In this document: positions 31,124 through 39,493 of the stretch, piece by piece | Layout: the number at the start of each line of letters is the position of its first letter | Position numbering within the stretch: the stretch's first letter is position 1 | NCBI RefSeq assembly: GCF_000203935.1 | Contig: NC_008577.1 | Location: 1,426,001-1,490,000, forward strand | Origin: Shewanella sp. ANA-3 | GTDB lineage: Bacteria > Pseudomonadota > Gammaproteobacteria > Enterobacterales > Shewanellaceae | Reading direction: 5' to 3' | DNA: 64,000 nt | Made by a program: the position numbers and the translations under genes | Notes under the pieces: generated by a model | Told to the model about the DNA's origin: nothing | The model's input: only the letters and a program-made list of their open reading frames with translations | The model's database searches: none

Positions 31124-32263
31124 ATGTTTGATTATGAAATATTGAGAGTTATCTGGTGGGCTCTGATCGGCGTACTGTTCATCGGATTTGCGGTCACTGA
31201 CGGTTTTGACATGGGCGTGGGTGCACTTTTACCGATTATCGGTAAAGACGATACTGAGCGTCGTATTATGGTCAACACCATTGCTCCCCATTGGGACGGT
31301 AACCAAGTATGGTTAATCACCGCAGGTGGTGCCTTGTTTGCTGCATGGCCTATGGTGTATGCAGTGTCTTTCTCTGGCTTCTATGTGGCCATGATGTTAG
31401 TACTGTTTGCCTTGTACACTCGTCCTGTAGGATTTGACTATCGCTCTAAGATTGAAAATCCAAAATGGCGTAAGTCGTGGGACTGGGCGTTGTTCTGTGG
31501 TGGCTTTATTCCACCGCTGATCATCGGTGTGGCCTTCGGTAACTTACTCCAAGGTGTGCCATTCAATTTCGATGAGTTCCTGCGTGCGACTTATCACGGT
31601 GGTTTATTTGGCCTGTTGAACCCATTCGGTTTACTGGCAGGCTTAGTGAGCGTGAGCATGTTTATGATGCAAGGCGCTGCTTGGTTACAAATGAAGACCG
31701 ACGGTGAGCTGCGTGTACGTGCCGCGAATGCGACTCAGCTATGTGCACTGTTAGTGGCAGTATTATTTGCCGCTGCGGGTGTGTGGTTAGCCAATGGTAT
31801 TGATGGTTATGTTATCACTTCAACCCTTGACCACCATGCACTGTCTAACCCAACGCTGAAAACCGTTGCGGTTGAGTCTGGCGCTTGGTTAGCCAACTAT
31901 GATAAGTATCCTATTACTATGCTGTTCCCAGTATTAGGTGTGGCATTACCACTGCTGGTTATCCTAGTGAGCCGCTTAAATCGTTCAGGTTTTGCGTTCT
32001 TATTTAGCTCGCTGACAGTGGCTATGGTGATCTTAACTTGTGGTGCAGCAATGTTCCCATTCGTTATGCCATCTTCATTAGATCCTAACGTGAGCTTAAC
32101 CATGTGGGATGCGACTGCGAGTGAAATGACATTAACTGTAATGACTTGGGCGGCGATTATCTTCGTTCCAATCGTGTTAAGTTACACTGTATGGACTTAC
32201 TTCAAGATGTTTGGCCGCTTAAACCGCAAACATATTGAAGATAACAAAGCCTCACTCTATTAG
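31124..32263 (+). CDS. cydB: Cytochrome bd ubiquinol oxidase subunit II
   Basis: 379 residues, start ATG 31124 with GAGG upstream, 15 bases after cydA. The N-terminal signature 'ALIGVLFIGFAVTDGFDMGVG' and 'HWDGNQVWLITAGGALFAAWP' are diagnostic. It is a polytopic inner-membrane partner of CydA that stabilises the haem core. Confidence 0.97.
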   Translation: MFDYEILRVIWWALIGVLFIGFAVTDGFDMGVGALLPIIGKDDTERRIMVNTIAPHWDGNQVWLITAGGALFAAWPMVYAVSFSGFYVAMMLVLFALYTRPVGFDYRSKIENPKWRKSWDWALFCGGFIPPLIIGVAFGNLLQGVPFNFDEFLRATYHGGLFGLLNPFGLLAGLVSVSMFMMQGAAWLQMKTDGELRVRAANATQLCALLVAVLFAAAGVWLANGIDGYVITSTLDHHALSNPTLKTVAVESGAWLANYDKYPITMLFPVLGVALPLLVILVSRLNRSGFAFLFSSLTVAMVILTCGAAMFPFVMPSSLDPNVSLTMWDATASEMTLTVMTWAAIIFVPIVLSYTVWTYFKMFGRLNRKHIEDNKASLY

Positions 32264-32281
32264 AATTAAGGAGCATCTACT

Positions 32282-32398
32282 ATGTGGTATTTCACGTGGA
32301 TATTAGGGGTTTTGTTAGCCTGTTCTTTTGGTGTGATCAACGCCCTGTGGCTTGAAAACACGGAGAACATGGACCGCTCAAGCGATGACGCTGAGTAA
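32282..32398 (+). CDS. cydX: CydX, small subunit of cytochrome bd oxidase
   Basis: A 38-residue membrane peptide beginning MWYFTWILGVLLACSFGVIN, the CydX/YbgT signature, with the conserved WxxE region 'LWLENTE'. It sits 18 bases after cydB with AAGGAG upstream. CydX is required for stable, active bd oxidase. It is the last chromosomal gene before the mobile element. Confidence 0.95.
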   Translation: MWYFTWILGVLLACSFGVINALWLENTENMDRSSDDAE

Positions 32399-32426
32399 TA
32401 GCTAACCTCCTATAGCTGAACCCTTT

Positions 32427-32454
32427 AAAACCCCGCAACTGCGGGGTTTTTTAT
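32427..32454 (+). terminator. cydABX terminator abutting the ICE left end
   Basis: AAAACCCCGC-AACT-GCGGGGTTTTTT, a strong hairpin and U-tract. The run TTTTTTAT (32447-32454) resembles the short T-rich core reported for Tn4371-type ICE attachment sites, so the element may have inserted in the terminator's U-tract. Confidence 0.85.
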
Positions 32455-32468
32455 TTCACCATGACTCC

Positions 32469-32552
32469 AGCACCGTACTTCGCTGGACTACGCCTAAGCT
32501 CGCTACAGCTGGTTTATCAATAACTTAGGCTAATTCATCATATGCCGGTGCT
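32469..32552. repeat. Nested inverted repeats at the ICE boundary
   Basis: AGCACCG (32469-32475) and CGGTGCT (32546-32552) are inverted, and so are GCCTAAG (32492-32498) and CTTAGGC (32524-32530). Both pairs share the same centre (about 32511), giving AGCACCG-N15/16-GCCTAAG facing its own complement. They lie between the cydX terminator and the integrase gene, where arm-type integrase or excisionase sites would be expected. Confidence 0.6.
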
Positions 32553-32629
32553 TTCCGAAACTTGACCCGGCTTCCATCCGTTTGGCTCCTAACAGGCTCC
32601 TGGAAACGGGTCTTTCCAAGGAGTCAGCT

Positions 32630-33829
32630 ATGGCCAAGATCAAGCTCACCAAGTCCGCAATCGATGCGGCAAAACCCCAAGCACAGCCCGTCGAACTGCG
32701 TGACACCCTCGTTCCCGGCTTCCTGTGCAAGATTACACCTGCCGGTCGCAAAGTCTTCATGCTCCAGTATCGGACGAACGCCGGCGAGCGGCGCAAGCCT
32801 GCATTGGGTTTGTACGGAGAATTGACCGTTGAGCAAGCCCGCTCATTGGCACAGAGTTGGTTGGCTGAGGTACGCCGGGGTGGCGATCCCGGAGCTGCCA
32901 AGGCCGAAGCGCGCAAAGCGCCGACGGTCAAGGAACTGTGTGTGAAGTTCATGGAGGACTACTCCAGGCACCGCAACAAACCCAGCACTCAGAGAGGCTA
33001 CCAAGGCAATATTGACCGCAACATCATTCCAATCCTGGGTCGTATGAAGGTACAGGATGTGAAGCGCGCTGACGTGGCGGCGATGATGAAGAAGCTTGAC
33101 TATAAGCCAGGCGAGGCTAATAAAGCTCTGTCCGTCCTGCGTAAGATGTTCAACCTTGCTGAGATTTGGGGCTACCGCACGGATGGCTCTAACCCGTGCC
33201 GACACATTCCGCTGTACACCGGCGGCAAGACAACCCGCCTCATTACTGACGAAGAGATGGTCAAGCTATTCAAGCACCTTGACCAAATCGAGGCCGAGGG
33301 CTTGGTGCCCTATGTCGTCCCGTTGGCGATCCGTCTGCAATTCGAGTTTGCTGCCCGGCGCTCCGAAATCGTGCTACTCGAATGGGAATGGATTGACCTG
33401 GAGAACCGCCGGGTGGTCTGGCCCGACAGCAAGACCGGTGGTATGTCCAAACCCATGAGCGAGGAAGCCTATCGGCTGCTTTCCACTGCGCCTCGGCAGC
33501 CCGGTGCACGTTATGTCCTGCCGTCGCCGCGCAACCCGCTTACCCACTTGACCTATGGGGAGTACTACGGCGGTTGGACCCGGACGCTCAAAGCGGCTGG
33601 CGTACCTCACGTTGGCACCCACGGCATCCGCCACCGCTCGGCTACCGACATCGCTAACTCGGGTATCCCGGTCAAGGTCGGCATGGTGCTGACCGCGCAT
33701 AAGACGGTGACCATGTTCATGCGCTATATCCACACCGAGGACGATCCGGTGCGTCAAGCAGCTGAACTGGTGGCGAACCGGCGCAAGACGATTACAGGAG
33801 CGTCGCGCGTGAAGGAAACCGCAGTATGA
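32630..33829 (+). CDS. int: Tyrosine-family ICE integrase
   Basis: 400 residues from ATG 32630, preceded by AAGGAG (32618-32623). The N-terminal arm-DNA-binding domain (DUF4102-like, 'MAKIKLTKSAIDAAKP') and a SAM-like core-binding domain precede the catalytic domain. Catalytic residues are visible: R244 in 'AARRSE', H331/R334 in 'HGIRH', H357 in 'TAHKTV' and nucleophile Y366 in 'MRYIH'. It catalyses integration and excision of the ICE. It is the first gene in from the left end and is transcribed inward, as in Tn4371 elements. Confidence 0.93.
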   Translation: MAKIKLTKSAIDAAKPQAQPVELRDTLVPGFLCKITPAGRKVFMLQYRTNAGERRKPALGLYGELTVEQARSLAQSWLAEVRRGGDPGAAKAEARKAPTVKELCVKFMEDYSRHRNKPSTQRGYQGNIDRNIIPILGRMKVQDVKRADVAAMMKKLDYKPGEANKALSVLRKMFNLAEIWGYRTDGSNPCRHIPLYTGGKTTRLITDEEMVKLFKHLDQIEAEGLVPYVVPLAIRLQFEFAARRSEIVLLEWEWIDLENRRVVWPDSKTGGMSKPMSEEAYRLLSTAPRQPGARYVLPSPRNPLTHLTYGEYYGGWTRTLKAAGVPHVGTHGIRHRSATDIANSGIPVKVGMVLTAHKTVTMFMRYIHTEDDPVRQAAELVANRRKTITGASRVKETAV

Positions 33830-33912
33830 GCAGGCTCAATATCGCGGCGTTTCGGTTTGCCGATCCAATAGTCGCAACGCTGTTACGGCTATTGGGCATG
33901 GACGGTCTCTAG
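33826..33912 (+). CDS. Tiny frame coupled to the integrase stop
   Basis: A 28-codon frame begins in an ATGA overlap with the int stop (33826-33829) and ends at TAG 33910-33912. It is mildly hydrophobic (IVATLLRLLGM). It could be a coupled small protein, the stub of an eroded gene, or chance. A stem AGTGGCA/TGCCACT (33918-33934) follows without a U-tract. Confidence 0.2.
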   Translation: MSRLNIAAFRFADPIVATLLRLLGMDGL

Positions 33913-33943
33913 GGGCGAGTGGCAACCTGCCACTTGCAAGGGC

Positions 33944-33972
33944 TAGACAATCATGCCCGTTACGGGTATAGT
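33944..33972 (+). promoter_or_regulatory. higBA promoter with overlapping operator
   Basis: -35 TAGACA (33944-33949), a 17-base spacer and -10 TATAGT (33967-33972). The palindrome CCCGTTACGGG (33956-33966) fills the end of the spacer and abuts the -10, the usual place for antitoxin autorepression. The toxin ATG is at 33990. Confidence 0.7.
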
Positions 33973-33989
33973 TTTGATGGTGAGCGAGT

Positions 33990-34373
33990 ATGAACGTCTT
34001 GAAGCGAAAAGACTTTGCGCGATGGCAGACAGGCGAGAAACTGTCCGATGCGGCTCTTTGCAAGGCGGTCCAAGAAATGGAAAGTGGACTGATTGATGCC
34101 GACTTGGGCGGCCACCTCTACAAAAAACGAGTCGCCCGCCCAGGTGCAGGTAAGAGCGGTGGCTACCGCACATTATTGTCGGCCCGTGTTGGCCACCGTT
34201 ATGTATTTCTGCATGGGTTCCCGAAAAGCGACAAGGCGAACATCACGCGAGACGAGAAAAAAGCGCTGCAATATGCTGGCAAGGTATTTCTGGAGCTATC
34301 AGCCAAAGAGTTGGTAAAGGCATTGCAGGCGGGTGTTTTACTGGAGGTGTGTTGTGACGAGCAAAATCATTGA
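33990..34373 (+). CDS. HigB/RelE-type toxin
   Basis: 127 residues, similar to the HigB-2/DUF1044 type of RelE-superfamily toxins, which are ribosome-dependent mRNA interferases. The 'KRVARPGAGKSGGYRTLLSARVGHRYVFLHGFPKSDKANI' region holds the basic active surface and the typical 'FxKSxxANI' block. The C-terminus has a helix 'LSAKELVKALQAG'. The toxin precedes the antitoxin, as in higBA, and the two overlap by 20 bases. It may stabilise the ICE. Confidence 0.85.
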   Translation: MNVLKRKDFARWQTGEKLSDAALCKAVQEMESGLIDADLGGHLYKKRVARPGAGKSGGYRTLLSARVGHRYVFLHGFPKSDKANITRDEKKALQYAGKVFLELSAKELVKALQAGVLLEVCCDEQNH

Positions 34374-34659
34374 ATCCCTGCGCGGTGACCTGGACGCATT
34401 GCACAACGCTGGCGCAATCAGCAAGGTGACGATGCGCGAGTTTGACGAGATCTGTCCGCCGCCAGTACGCGAGTTCAGTGCTGACGACATTAAACGTCTG
34501 CGTGAGGGACTGCACTTCAGTCAGCCAGTGTTCGCTCATCATCTGCACACCACCGCCTCGACGGTGCGCAAGTGGGAACAAGGCGAAACGCGTCCAGCCG
34601 GTCCTGCGCTCAAGCTGCTTAATGTCATCGCCGACAAAGGCTTGCAGGCCATTATCTGA
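34354..34659 (+). CDS. HigA-type antitoxin (XRE HTH)
   Basis: 101 residues from GTG 34354, with GGAGG at 34345. The helix-turn-helix covers about 50-95 ('DIKRLREGLHFSQPVFAHHL', then 'TTASTVRKWEQGETRP'). It binds and neutralises the upstream toxin and represses their promoter through the CCCGTTACGGG palindrome (inference). The start lies within the toxin's last codons, which implies coupled translation. Confidence 0.85.
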   Translation: MTSKIIESLRGDLDALHNAGAISKVTMREFDEICPPPVREFSADDIKRLREGLHFSQPVFAHHLHTTASTVRKWEQGETRPAGPALKLLNVIADKGLQAII

Positions 34660-34684
34660 TGAGTGTGCGACGGAGATGTAGATA

Positions 34685-35503
34685 GTGGCGTCACAAATTG
34701 CCCCATTCAGTTCTCAGCACCTGGAAGCTGCCTGCCGCGTTCTTGCCGATACGGCACAAGGTCTGACCGGCACGCAAATCGGGCGTTTGTTGCAAGAAAC
34801 CCAGGTAGCCGACCCCTCACCAGATATGACCAAGTGGAAACGGCTGTTCAATGCGTTGGCAGGCGCTCAGAACCAGCATCAGGTTGGCAACCATCTCATC
34901 ATGTTCATCAATCGCGCGATGAATCCGGTGAGTTACGCAAGCGATCCCGGAACATTTGCTTGGCGCCGTGATGAACTCAATGTTGTTTTGGCGTTCTCGG
35001 GTTTCTACGTGCGTGAAGATGGCAAAGTCGGATATGCCGATAAGGCCAATACGCTGGACGAAGCCCGTGCACGAGCCGGGCGACTCAAGGCGGCGCTGGA
35101 AAGTCGCGCTGTACATGTAGAAGTCCTGAACTACTGTCGCGTAGAACTCATGGACGAGAACTATTTTCACGCGGTATTTGAAGCGACCAAGGGCGTTGCC
35201 GAGCGGATTCGCCAGCTCTCGGGGCTGAGTGGCGATGGTGCTGACCTTGTGAATAAGGCATTTGGCGGTCAGCAACCTGTACTTGTCTTGAAGGCGCTGA
35301 GTACGGAGTCTGAAAAAAGCGAGCAGAAAGGCTTTGTGAACCTGCTGATCGGTCTGTTTGGAGCGGTACGCAATCCGCTTGCCCATGCCGCGAAAACGAA
35401 TTGGCCTATGTCCGAACAGGACGCCTTGGACATCCTGACGCTGGTATCGCTGATTCATCGTAAGTTGGATGGCGCCACGAGACTAACTGCCGTATCGGCG
35501 TAA
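34685..35503 (+). CDS. TIGR02391/Ymh-family protein with HEPN-type motif
   Basis: 272 residues from GTG 34685, preceded by GGAG. The C-terminal third reads like the TIGR02391 (Hypoth_Ymh) domain and ends in 'GFVNLLIGLFGAVRNPLAHA'. R229-N230-x3-H234 is the RNxxxH signature of HEPN ribonucleases. The N-terminal half is unassigned. HEPN proteins of this type occur in defence and abortive-infection loci, acting on RNA once triggered. It is followed 13 bases later by the CoiA-like gene, so the two probably act together. RNase activity is an inference from the motif. Confidence 0.72.
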   Translation: MASQIAPFSSQHLEAACRVLADTAQGLTGTQIGRLLQETQVADPSPDMTKWKRLFNALAGAQNQHQVGNHLIMFINRAMNPVSYASDPGTFAWRRDELNVVLAFSGFYVREDGKVGYADKANTLDEARARAGRLKAALESRAVHVEVLNYCRVELMDENYFHAVFEATKGVAERIRQLSGLSGDGADLVNKAFGGQQPVLVLKALSTESEKSEQKGFVNLLIGLFGAVRNPLAHAAKTNWPMSEQDALDILTLVSLIHRKLDGATRLTAVSA

Positions 35504-35516
35504 CCGGGGAGAGAAA

Positions 35517-36800
35517 ATGGACGAGGCGATTGTAGTTTTCTCCCGGAAAGGAATTTTCCAAACCACAATCTTGGCACGTGATGTACGAAGCCGTGAACAT
35601 GCACGCAAGCTTTGGCCATTAGTCTCTCCCGACGGATCGCGACAGATGGTGACGTGGGTCAGCCCCTCTTTTGAAAATGGGAAATTGCGTCGGCGATCCC
35701 ATTTTCGGGTACTCCCTGCCCAACACACCTTTAACCCTAAAGCGCACTTCGATGATGAAGAGGCCAGCCGGGGGCGTGTTGTGCAAGAAAGCCCAGAACA
35801 CCGGCGGGCGAAAGAACTTGTCGCGGACGAACTCTCAAGGCGTTTGCGTGCTGGACTTGCTATGCCCTGGGCGTTCAAGGATGTGGACTCATCGGATTAT
35901 TCGCTGGAGGGGAACTTGCTGCTTGGCGCCGACCGAGTGGCAACGGAGCATCCCCTGGAGACGCCTTTCGGCAGCAAGTTCAGGCTCGATGTGGCTGTGC
36001 TTGGGCCGCCGGTCCAGGCTGAGCCGATGGTGCTTGGCGGTGTTGAAATCGAACTTGGCCACGCCTTTGACGGTCGCAAGGCGCTGATCGGAAAGTCTCT
36101 CGGTTTCCCACTCATCTCCATCGATATCACCGAAATGACCCTGCCCGAACTTACGCCGGAGTGGGCACAGCGGGTATTGACTGCGACCACACGCAGCCAT
36201 GAGCAAGGGCGCCGGCAGACCTACATCTATCTCCATGACTTGCTATACCCACTCTATGCGCAATTGCCGGCGTTTCTCGACGACGAGCAGCGCCATCAGT
36301 TCCTGGTGTTTGCCGACGATAAAACGCTGAACAAACTGGTGAACTGGATGAATCTGCTGGCTGAAAAGCTGGAGTATTCGAAGGGAACTGTTGCTGTGGC
36401 GATAGTCAATGGTAAGAACGACCAGGCTCGCAAGATGCTGGAGCGTGCCGGGCAGGTTGTTGGGCCTGACTGGAGGGACTTCAATGATCAGAAATGTCTT
36501 CGCCTGACGCTTCCTCGCCCCAAGGGGCCAGCAGATCTTCAGGCGCACCGCTTCCACATGACCATGGCGCGTATCCTGCTATCGCATACCGATGCACTTG
36601 TTGGCTACAAGTATTGCAACGGTGTGGACAACAATCATCCCGAAGACGATATATGGGTTGCGAAGCGCTGGATTGCCAATGAAAAAATCTTTTCCGAGCA
36701 TCGTGTATTACCGAAACGATTGGCCGAGCCGGTCAATAGATTGATCGCCGTAGTTTCGGATCTCAGACGTAATCACACAGCAGCCCGCCACGAGATGTGA
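35517..36800 (+). CDS. CoiA-like / restriction-endonuclease-fold protein
   Basis: 427 residues, ATG 35517 with GGGGAGAG upstream. The order 'ESPEH' (91-95), 'FRLDVAVL' (D158) and 'GGVEIELGHAF' (E177, E179) follows the competence-protein CoiA nuclease pattern (ESxxH...RxD...EiQ), although the usual Q/K of the last motif is Glu here. The remaining ~230 residues are mostly helical and unassigned. It forms an operon with the HEPN-type gene. I infer a DNA- or nucleic-acid-acting partner; the degenerate last motif leaves catalytic activity open. Confidence 0.6.
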   Translation: MDEAIVVFSRKGIFQTTILARDVRSREHARKLWPLVSPDGSRQMVTWVSPSFENGKLRRRSHFRVLPAQHTFNPKAHFDDEEASRGRVVQESPEHRRAKELVADELSRRLRAGLAMPWAFKDVDSSDYSLEGNLLLGADRVATEHPLETPFGSKFRLDVAVLGPPVQAEPMVLGGVEIELGHAFDGRKALIGKSLGFPLISIDITEMTLPELTPEWAQRVLTATTRSHEQGRRQTYIYLHDLLYPLYAQLPAFLDDEQRHQFLVFADDKTLNKLVNWMNLLAEKLEYSKGTVAVAIVNGKNDQARKMLERAGQVVGPDWRDFNDQKCLRLTLPRPKGPADLQAHRFHMTMARILLSHTDALVGYKYCNGVDNNHPEDDIWVAKRWIANEKIFSEHRVLPKRLAEPVNRLIAVVSDLRRNHTAARHEM

Positions 36801-36965
36801 AACCCCTTATAAGCACTCCGGCGTAGCCAAGCCAGGCTTTACTACGTGACTGACGCTGCATGTTGCTTGGCACCATGCGATCTTGGCATACAGAACGCTA
36901 TTTAAAGTGGGTGTCCGGATTACTTGGTTGATAAGGGCGCCTCTCAAGTTCTTCCAAGGCTTAAT

Positions 36966-37565
36966 TCAGCATTCCAATTTTTCGCGCACGAAAGCTACAC
37001 GCTTGTCGATACTGACACGGGGCAATTCGATAAGGGTATAACCCAGCTCGGTATAAGTGGCGACCATCGTTTCCCAGGTGGCCATCGCCTCAGAAAAGCT
37101 CTGTTTGCGTTCGGCGTCGCCAGCGAAGATAGCTTCCCACGGAGGTGCCACGAACACCGTCGACGCATAACGAAACTGCTCGGCGGCGCGCCGTACATGG
37201 CCCGGTACGGAGAGGCCAGCGACTCGCCTATAGCCGATCACATCGGGTACTCCCCTATCGAACAGCACAGGTCCGGCGAACTCAGCCGCTTCATGCCAAG
37301 AGCGCAGCTCCCAGCTGAGCATCAACTCTGCGAAGGCCTCTCTATTTCTCCAAGGCAGCGCGTCGCCTTCGATGGCCACTTGATTCTGAATGATGGCTCT
37401 CCCGGCCTCAGGCATATGCATGATTCCCACAGAAACAAGTGCTTCAAGCAAGGTGCTTTTTCCCGATCCGGGGCCGCCGGTGATGACGAAGCGTTTTTCA
37501 GGCGTTGTTGTCGTGCTCTTTCTCTGAATCACGGGTATGTTTAAGCTCCTTTCTGTAAGAGTCAT
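36966..37565 (-). CDS. AAA_28-type ATPase/kinase-like protein
   Basis: 199 residues with Walker A 'GGPGSGKS' (30-37) after a strand 'KRFVITG'. The following 'LFDRGVPDVIGY' carries the Asp typical of AAA_28 (NadR/kinase-like P-loop) proteins. Members are often annotated as predicted ATPases, with no settled role. It is convergent with the CoiA-like gene and stands alone. The 165-base gap before it contains a weak hairpin (around 36822-36846) and nothing else. Confidence 0.75.
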   Translation of the reverse strand: MTLTERSLNIPVIQRKSTTTTPEKRFVITGGPGSGKSTLLEALVSVGIMHMPEAGRAIIQNQVAIEGDALPWRNREAFAELMLSWELRSWHEAAEFAGPVLFDRGVPDVIGYRRVAGLSVPGHVRRAAEQFRYASTVFVAPPWEAIFAGDAERKQSFSEAMATWETMVATYTELGYTLIELPRVSIDKRVAFVREKLEC

Positions 37566-37711
37566 TCATCAAACGATTAATCTGGATGCTCATTAAAGTT
37601 TACTCACACCTAAGCTTTTCATCCCGGCGTGCCGCCGTCGGGCTCGCGGGCTACGCCCCGCGCTTCGTACCGAATCGCGGCCATCCGGCTTTGATCCCTG
37701 ACACCTCCGGC

Positions 37712-37716
37712 CCATA
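37712..37716 (+). repeat. Target-site duplication of the IS21 element, left copy
   Basis: CCATA directly precedes the TGCATATTCCGG left end. An identical CCATA follows the right end. Confidence 0.85.
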
Positions 37717-37937
37717 TGCATATTCCGGCCGATCATGAACACCAATTCCGATTCAACGTGAACACCATTTCCGGACCAATGTGAACGCTCATTCCGGTTC
37801 AACCTGAACACTTCGCCCCTCCTTTCCGGAAACAGTGTTCAACATCCCGGAATCACTGTTCACATTCACCGGAATCATCCTTAACGCATTGATTTAAAAA
37901 CCTTTGATACGCTCTCCCTTTTGCCAGGGAAGAGCCT

Positions 37938-39479
37938 ATGTCTGCCAAGAGGATTGCAATGCGTAAAATTCGTGAAGTACTGCGACTGCGGCTGGAAGCT
38001 GACCTCTCTGTTCGCCAAATCAGTATCTGTACCAAGGTCAGTGTCGGCTCCATCCAGAAACTCCTCAAAAGTGCCCAGGCGCTCGGCCTTACCTGGCCCT
38101 TACCTACCGAGCTTGATGATGGCCGACTGGCTGCCCTGTTCTATCCGCAGGCCGATACCACCATCTCGGCCCGCCATGTTGTGCCGGATTGGCCCTCTGT
38201 CCATCAGGAGCTCAAGCGCAAGGGGGTCTCCAAACAGCTGCTCTGGGAGGAGTACACCCAGCGCTATCCCAATAGCTGTTACAGCTACTCCCAGTTCTGT
38301 GACCGTTACAAGTCCTGGTGTCAGTTGCAAAAGCGCTCCATGCGCCAGATCCACAAGGCGGGGGAAAAGCTCTTTATCGACTACTGCGGGCCCACGGTGC
38401 CCATCGTGTCGCCGACCACGGGTGAGGTCCGTCAGGCACAAGTCTTTGTCGCCGTGCTCGGTGCGTCCAACTACACCTTTGCCGAGGCCACCTGGTCACA
38501 GTCACTGCCGGACTGGCTGCAAAGCCATGTCCGTGCCTTTGAGTTTTTCGGCGGGACACCGGCACTGCTGATCCCCGACAACCTCAAGAGCGGTGTCAGC
38601 AAGGCTTGCCGATACGATCCCGAGCTCAACCCCAGCTACCAGCAGTTGGCCGAGCACTATCAGGTGGCGGTGATGCCAGCTCGTCCTTACAAGCCCAAGG
38701 ACAAGGCCAAGGCGGAGGTGGGTGTGCAGATCGTCGAGCGCTGGATCCTGGCCCGTCTACGCCATCAGACCTTCTTCTCGCTTGCCGAACTCAACCAGTG
38801 CATCCGTGCCTTGCTGAACGAACTCAACGAGCGTCCGTTCAAGCAACTGCCCGGTAACCGACGTGACGCATTTGAGCAGTTGGACCGCCCGGCACTGGGA
38901 CCACTGCCGGTGCATCCCTATCGCTATGTCGCCATCAAAACGGTCAAGGTCAACATCGACTATCACGTCAGTTATGAGCAGCACCATTACTCGGTGCCAC
39001 ACCAGTATGTGGGTCAGCAACTGGAGCTCCATGCGGGCGATACCCTGCTTCAGGTCTATCACCAGCAACAGCTGGTCGCGAGCCATCCACGTAAAACCAT
39101 CCCGGGGATGAGCACGCTCCCTGAGCACATGCCGGAACGTCACAGCAAGCAGCAACGCTGGACCCCAGGGCGTCTTAAACAGTGGGCTGCTGACATCGGA
39201 CCGAGCACCTTGTGCTGGGTTAGCGAACGGTTGGAAGAGAAAGCCCATGCCGAGCAGGCATACCGACTCTGCCTGGGGCTGCTGAGTCTTAGCCGGGAGT
39301 ATCCGCCATCACGGGTTGAAGCCTGTTGCCAGTTGGCCAACCGGGAAGGTCTGGTGCGACTCAAACAGCTCAAGTCGGTGCTGACCAGTGGCCGCGACCA
39401 ACTGCCCGCAAGCCCGCTGAGCTACCCAGAGTTACCGCAAGAGCACGAGAACATCCGTGGCCCCCAGAGCTTCCACTAA
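37938..39479 (+). CDS. istA: IS21 transposase IstA
   Basis: 513 residues. The N-terminal HTH ('ADLSVRQISICTKVSVGSIQ') is followed by the DDE (rve) integrase core ('KLFIDYCGPTVPIV', 'PALLIPDNLKSGV', with the Glu in the 'PKDKAKAEVGVQIVERWI' region) and the C-terminal beta-barrel IstA domain. It catalyses cut-and-paste or cointegrate formation with IstB. istB begins 15 bases after its stop. Confidence 0.95.
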   Translation: MSAKRIAMRKIREVLRLRLEADLSVRQISICTKVSVGSIQKLLKSAQALGLTWPLPTELDDGRLAALFYPQADTTISARHVVPDWPSVHQELKRKGVSKQLLWEEYTQRYPNSCYSYSQFCDRYKSWCQLQKRSMRQIHKAGEKLFIDYCGPTVPIVSPTTGEVRQAQVFVAVLGASNYTFAEATWSQSLPDWLQSHVRAFEFFGGTPALLIPDNLKSGVSKACRYDPELNPSYQQLAEHYQVAVMPARPYKPKDKAKAEVGVQIVERWILARLRHQTFFSLAELNQCIRALLNELNERPFKQLPGNRRDAFEQLDRPALGPLPVHPYRYVAIKTVKVNIDYHVSYEQHHYSVPHQYVGQQLELHAGDTLLQVYHQQQLVASHPRKTIPGMSTLPEHMPERHSKQQRWTPGRLKQWAADIGPSTLCWVSERLEEKAHAEQAYRLCLGLLSLSREYPPSRVEACCQLANREGLVRLKQLKSVLTSGRDQLPASPLSYPELPQEHENIRGPQSFH

Positions 39480-39493
39480 AGAGGATACGTCCC

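Noticed and set aside
32427..32630. tRNA or tmRNA gene as integration target
   Set aside because: No cloverleaf or tRNA-like sequence is visible between cydX and the integrase. Tn4371-type elements do not need one.
36924..37544. Plus-strand frame of 206 codons
   Set aside because: It is the complement of the AAA_28 gene, whose Walker A motif is clear on the minus strand. The plus frame has no family features.
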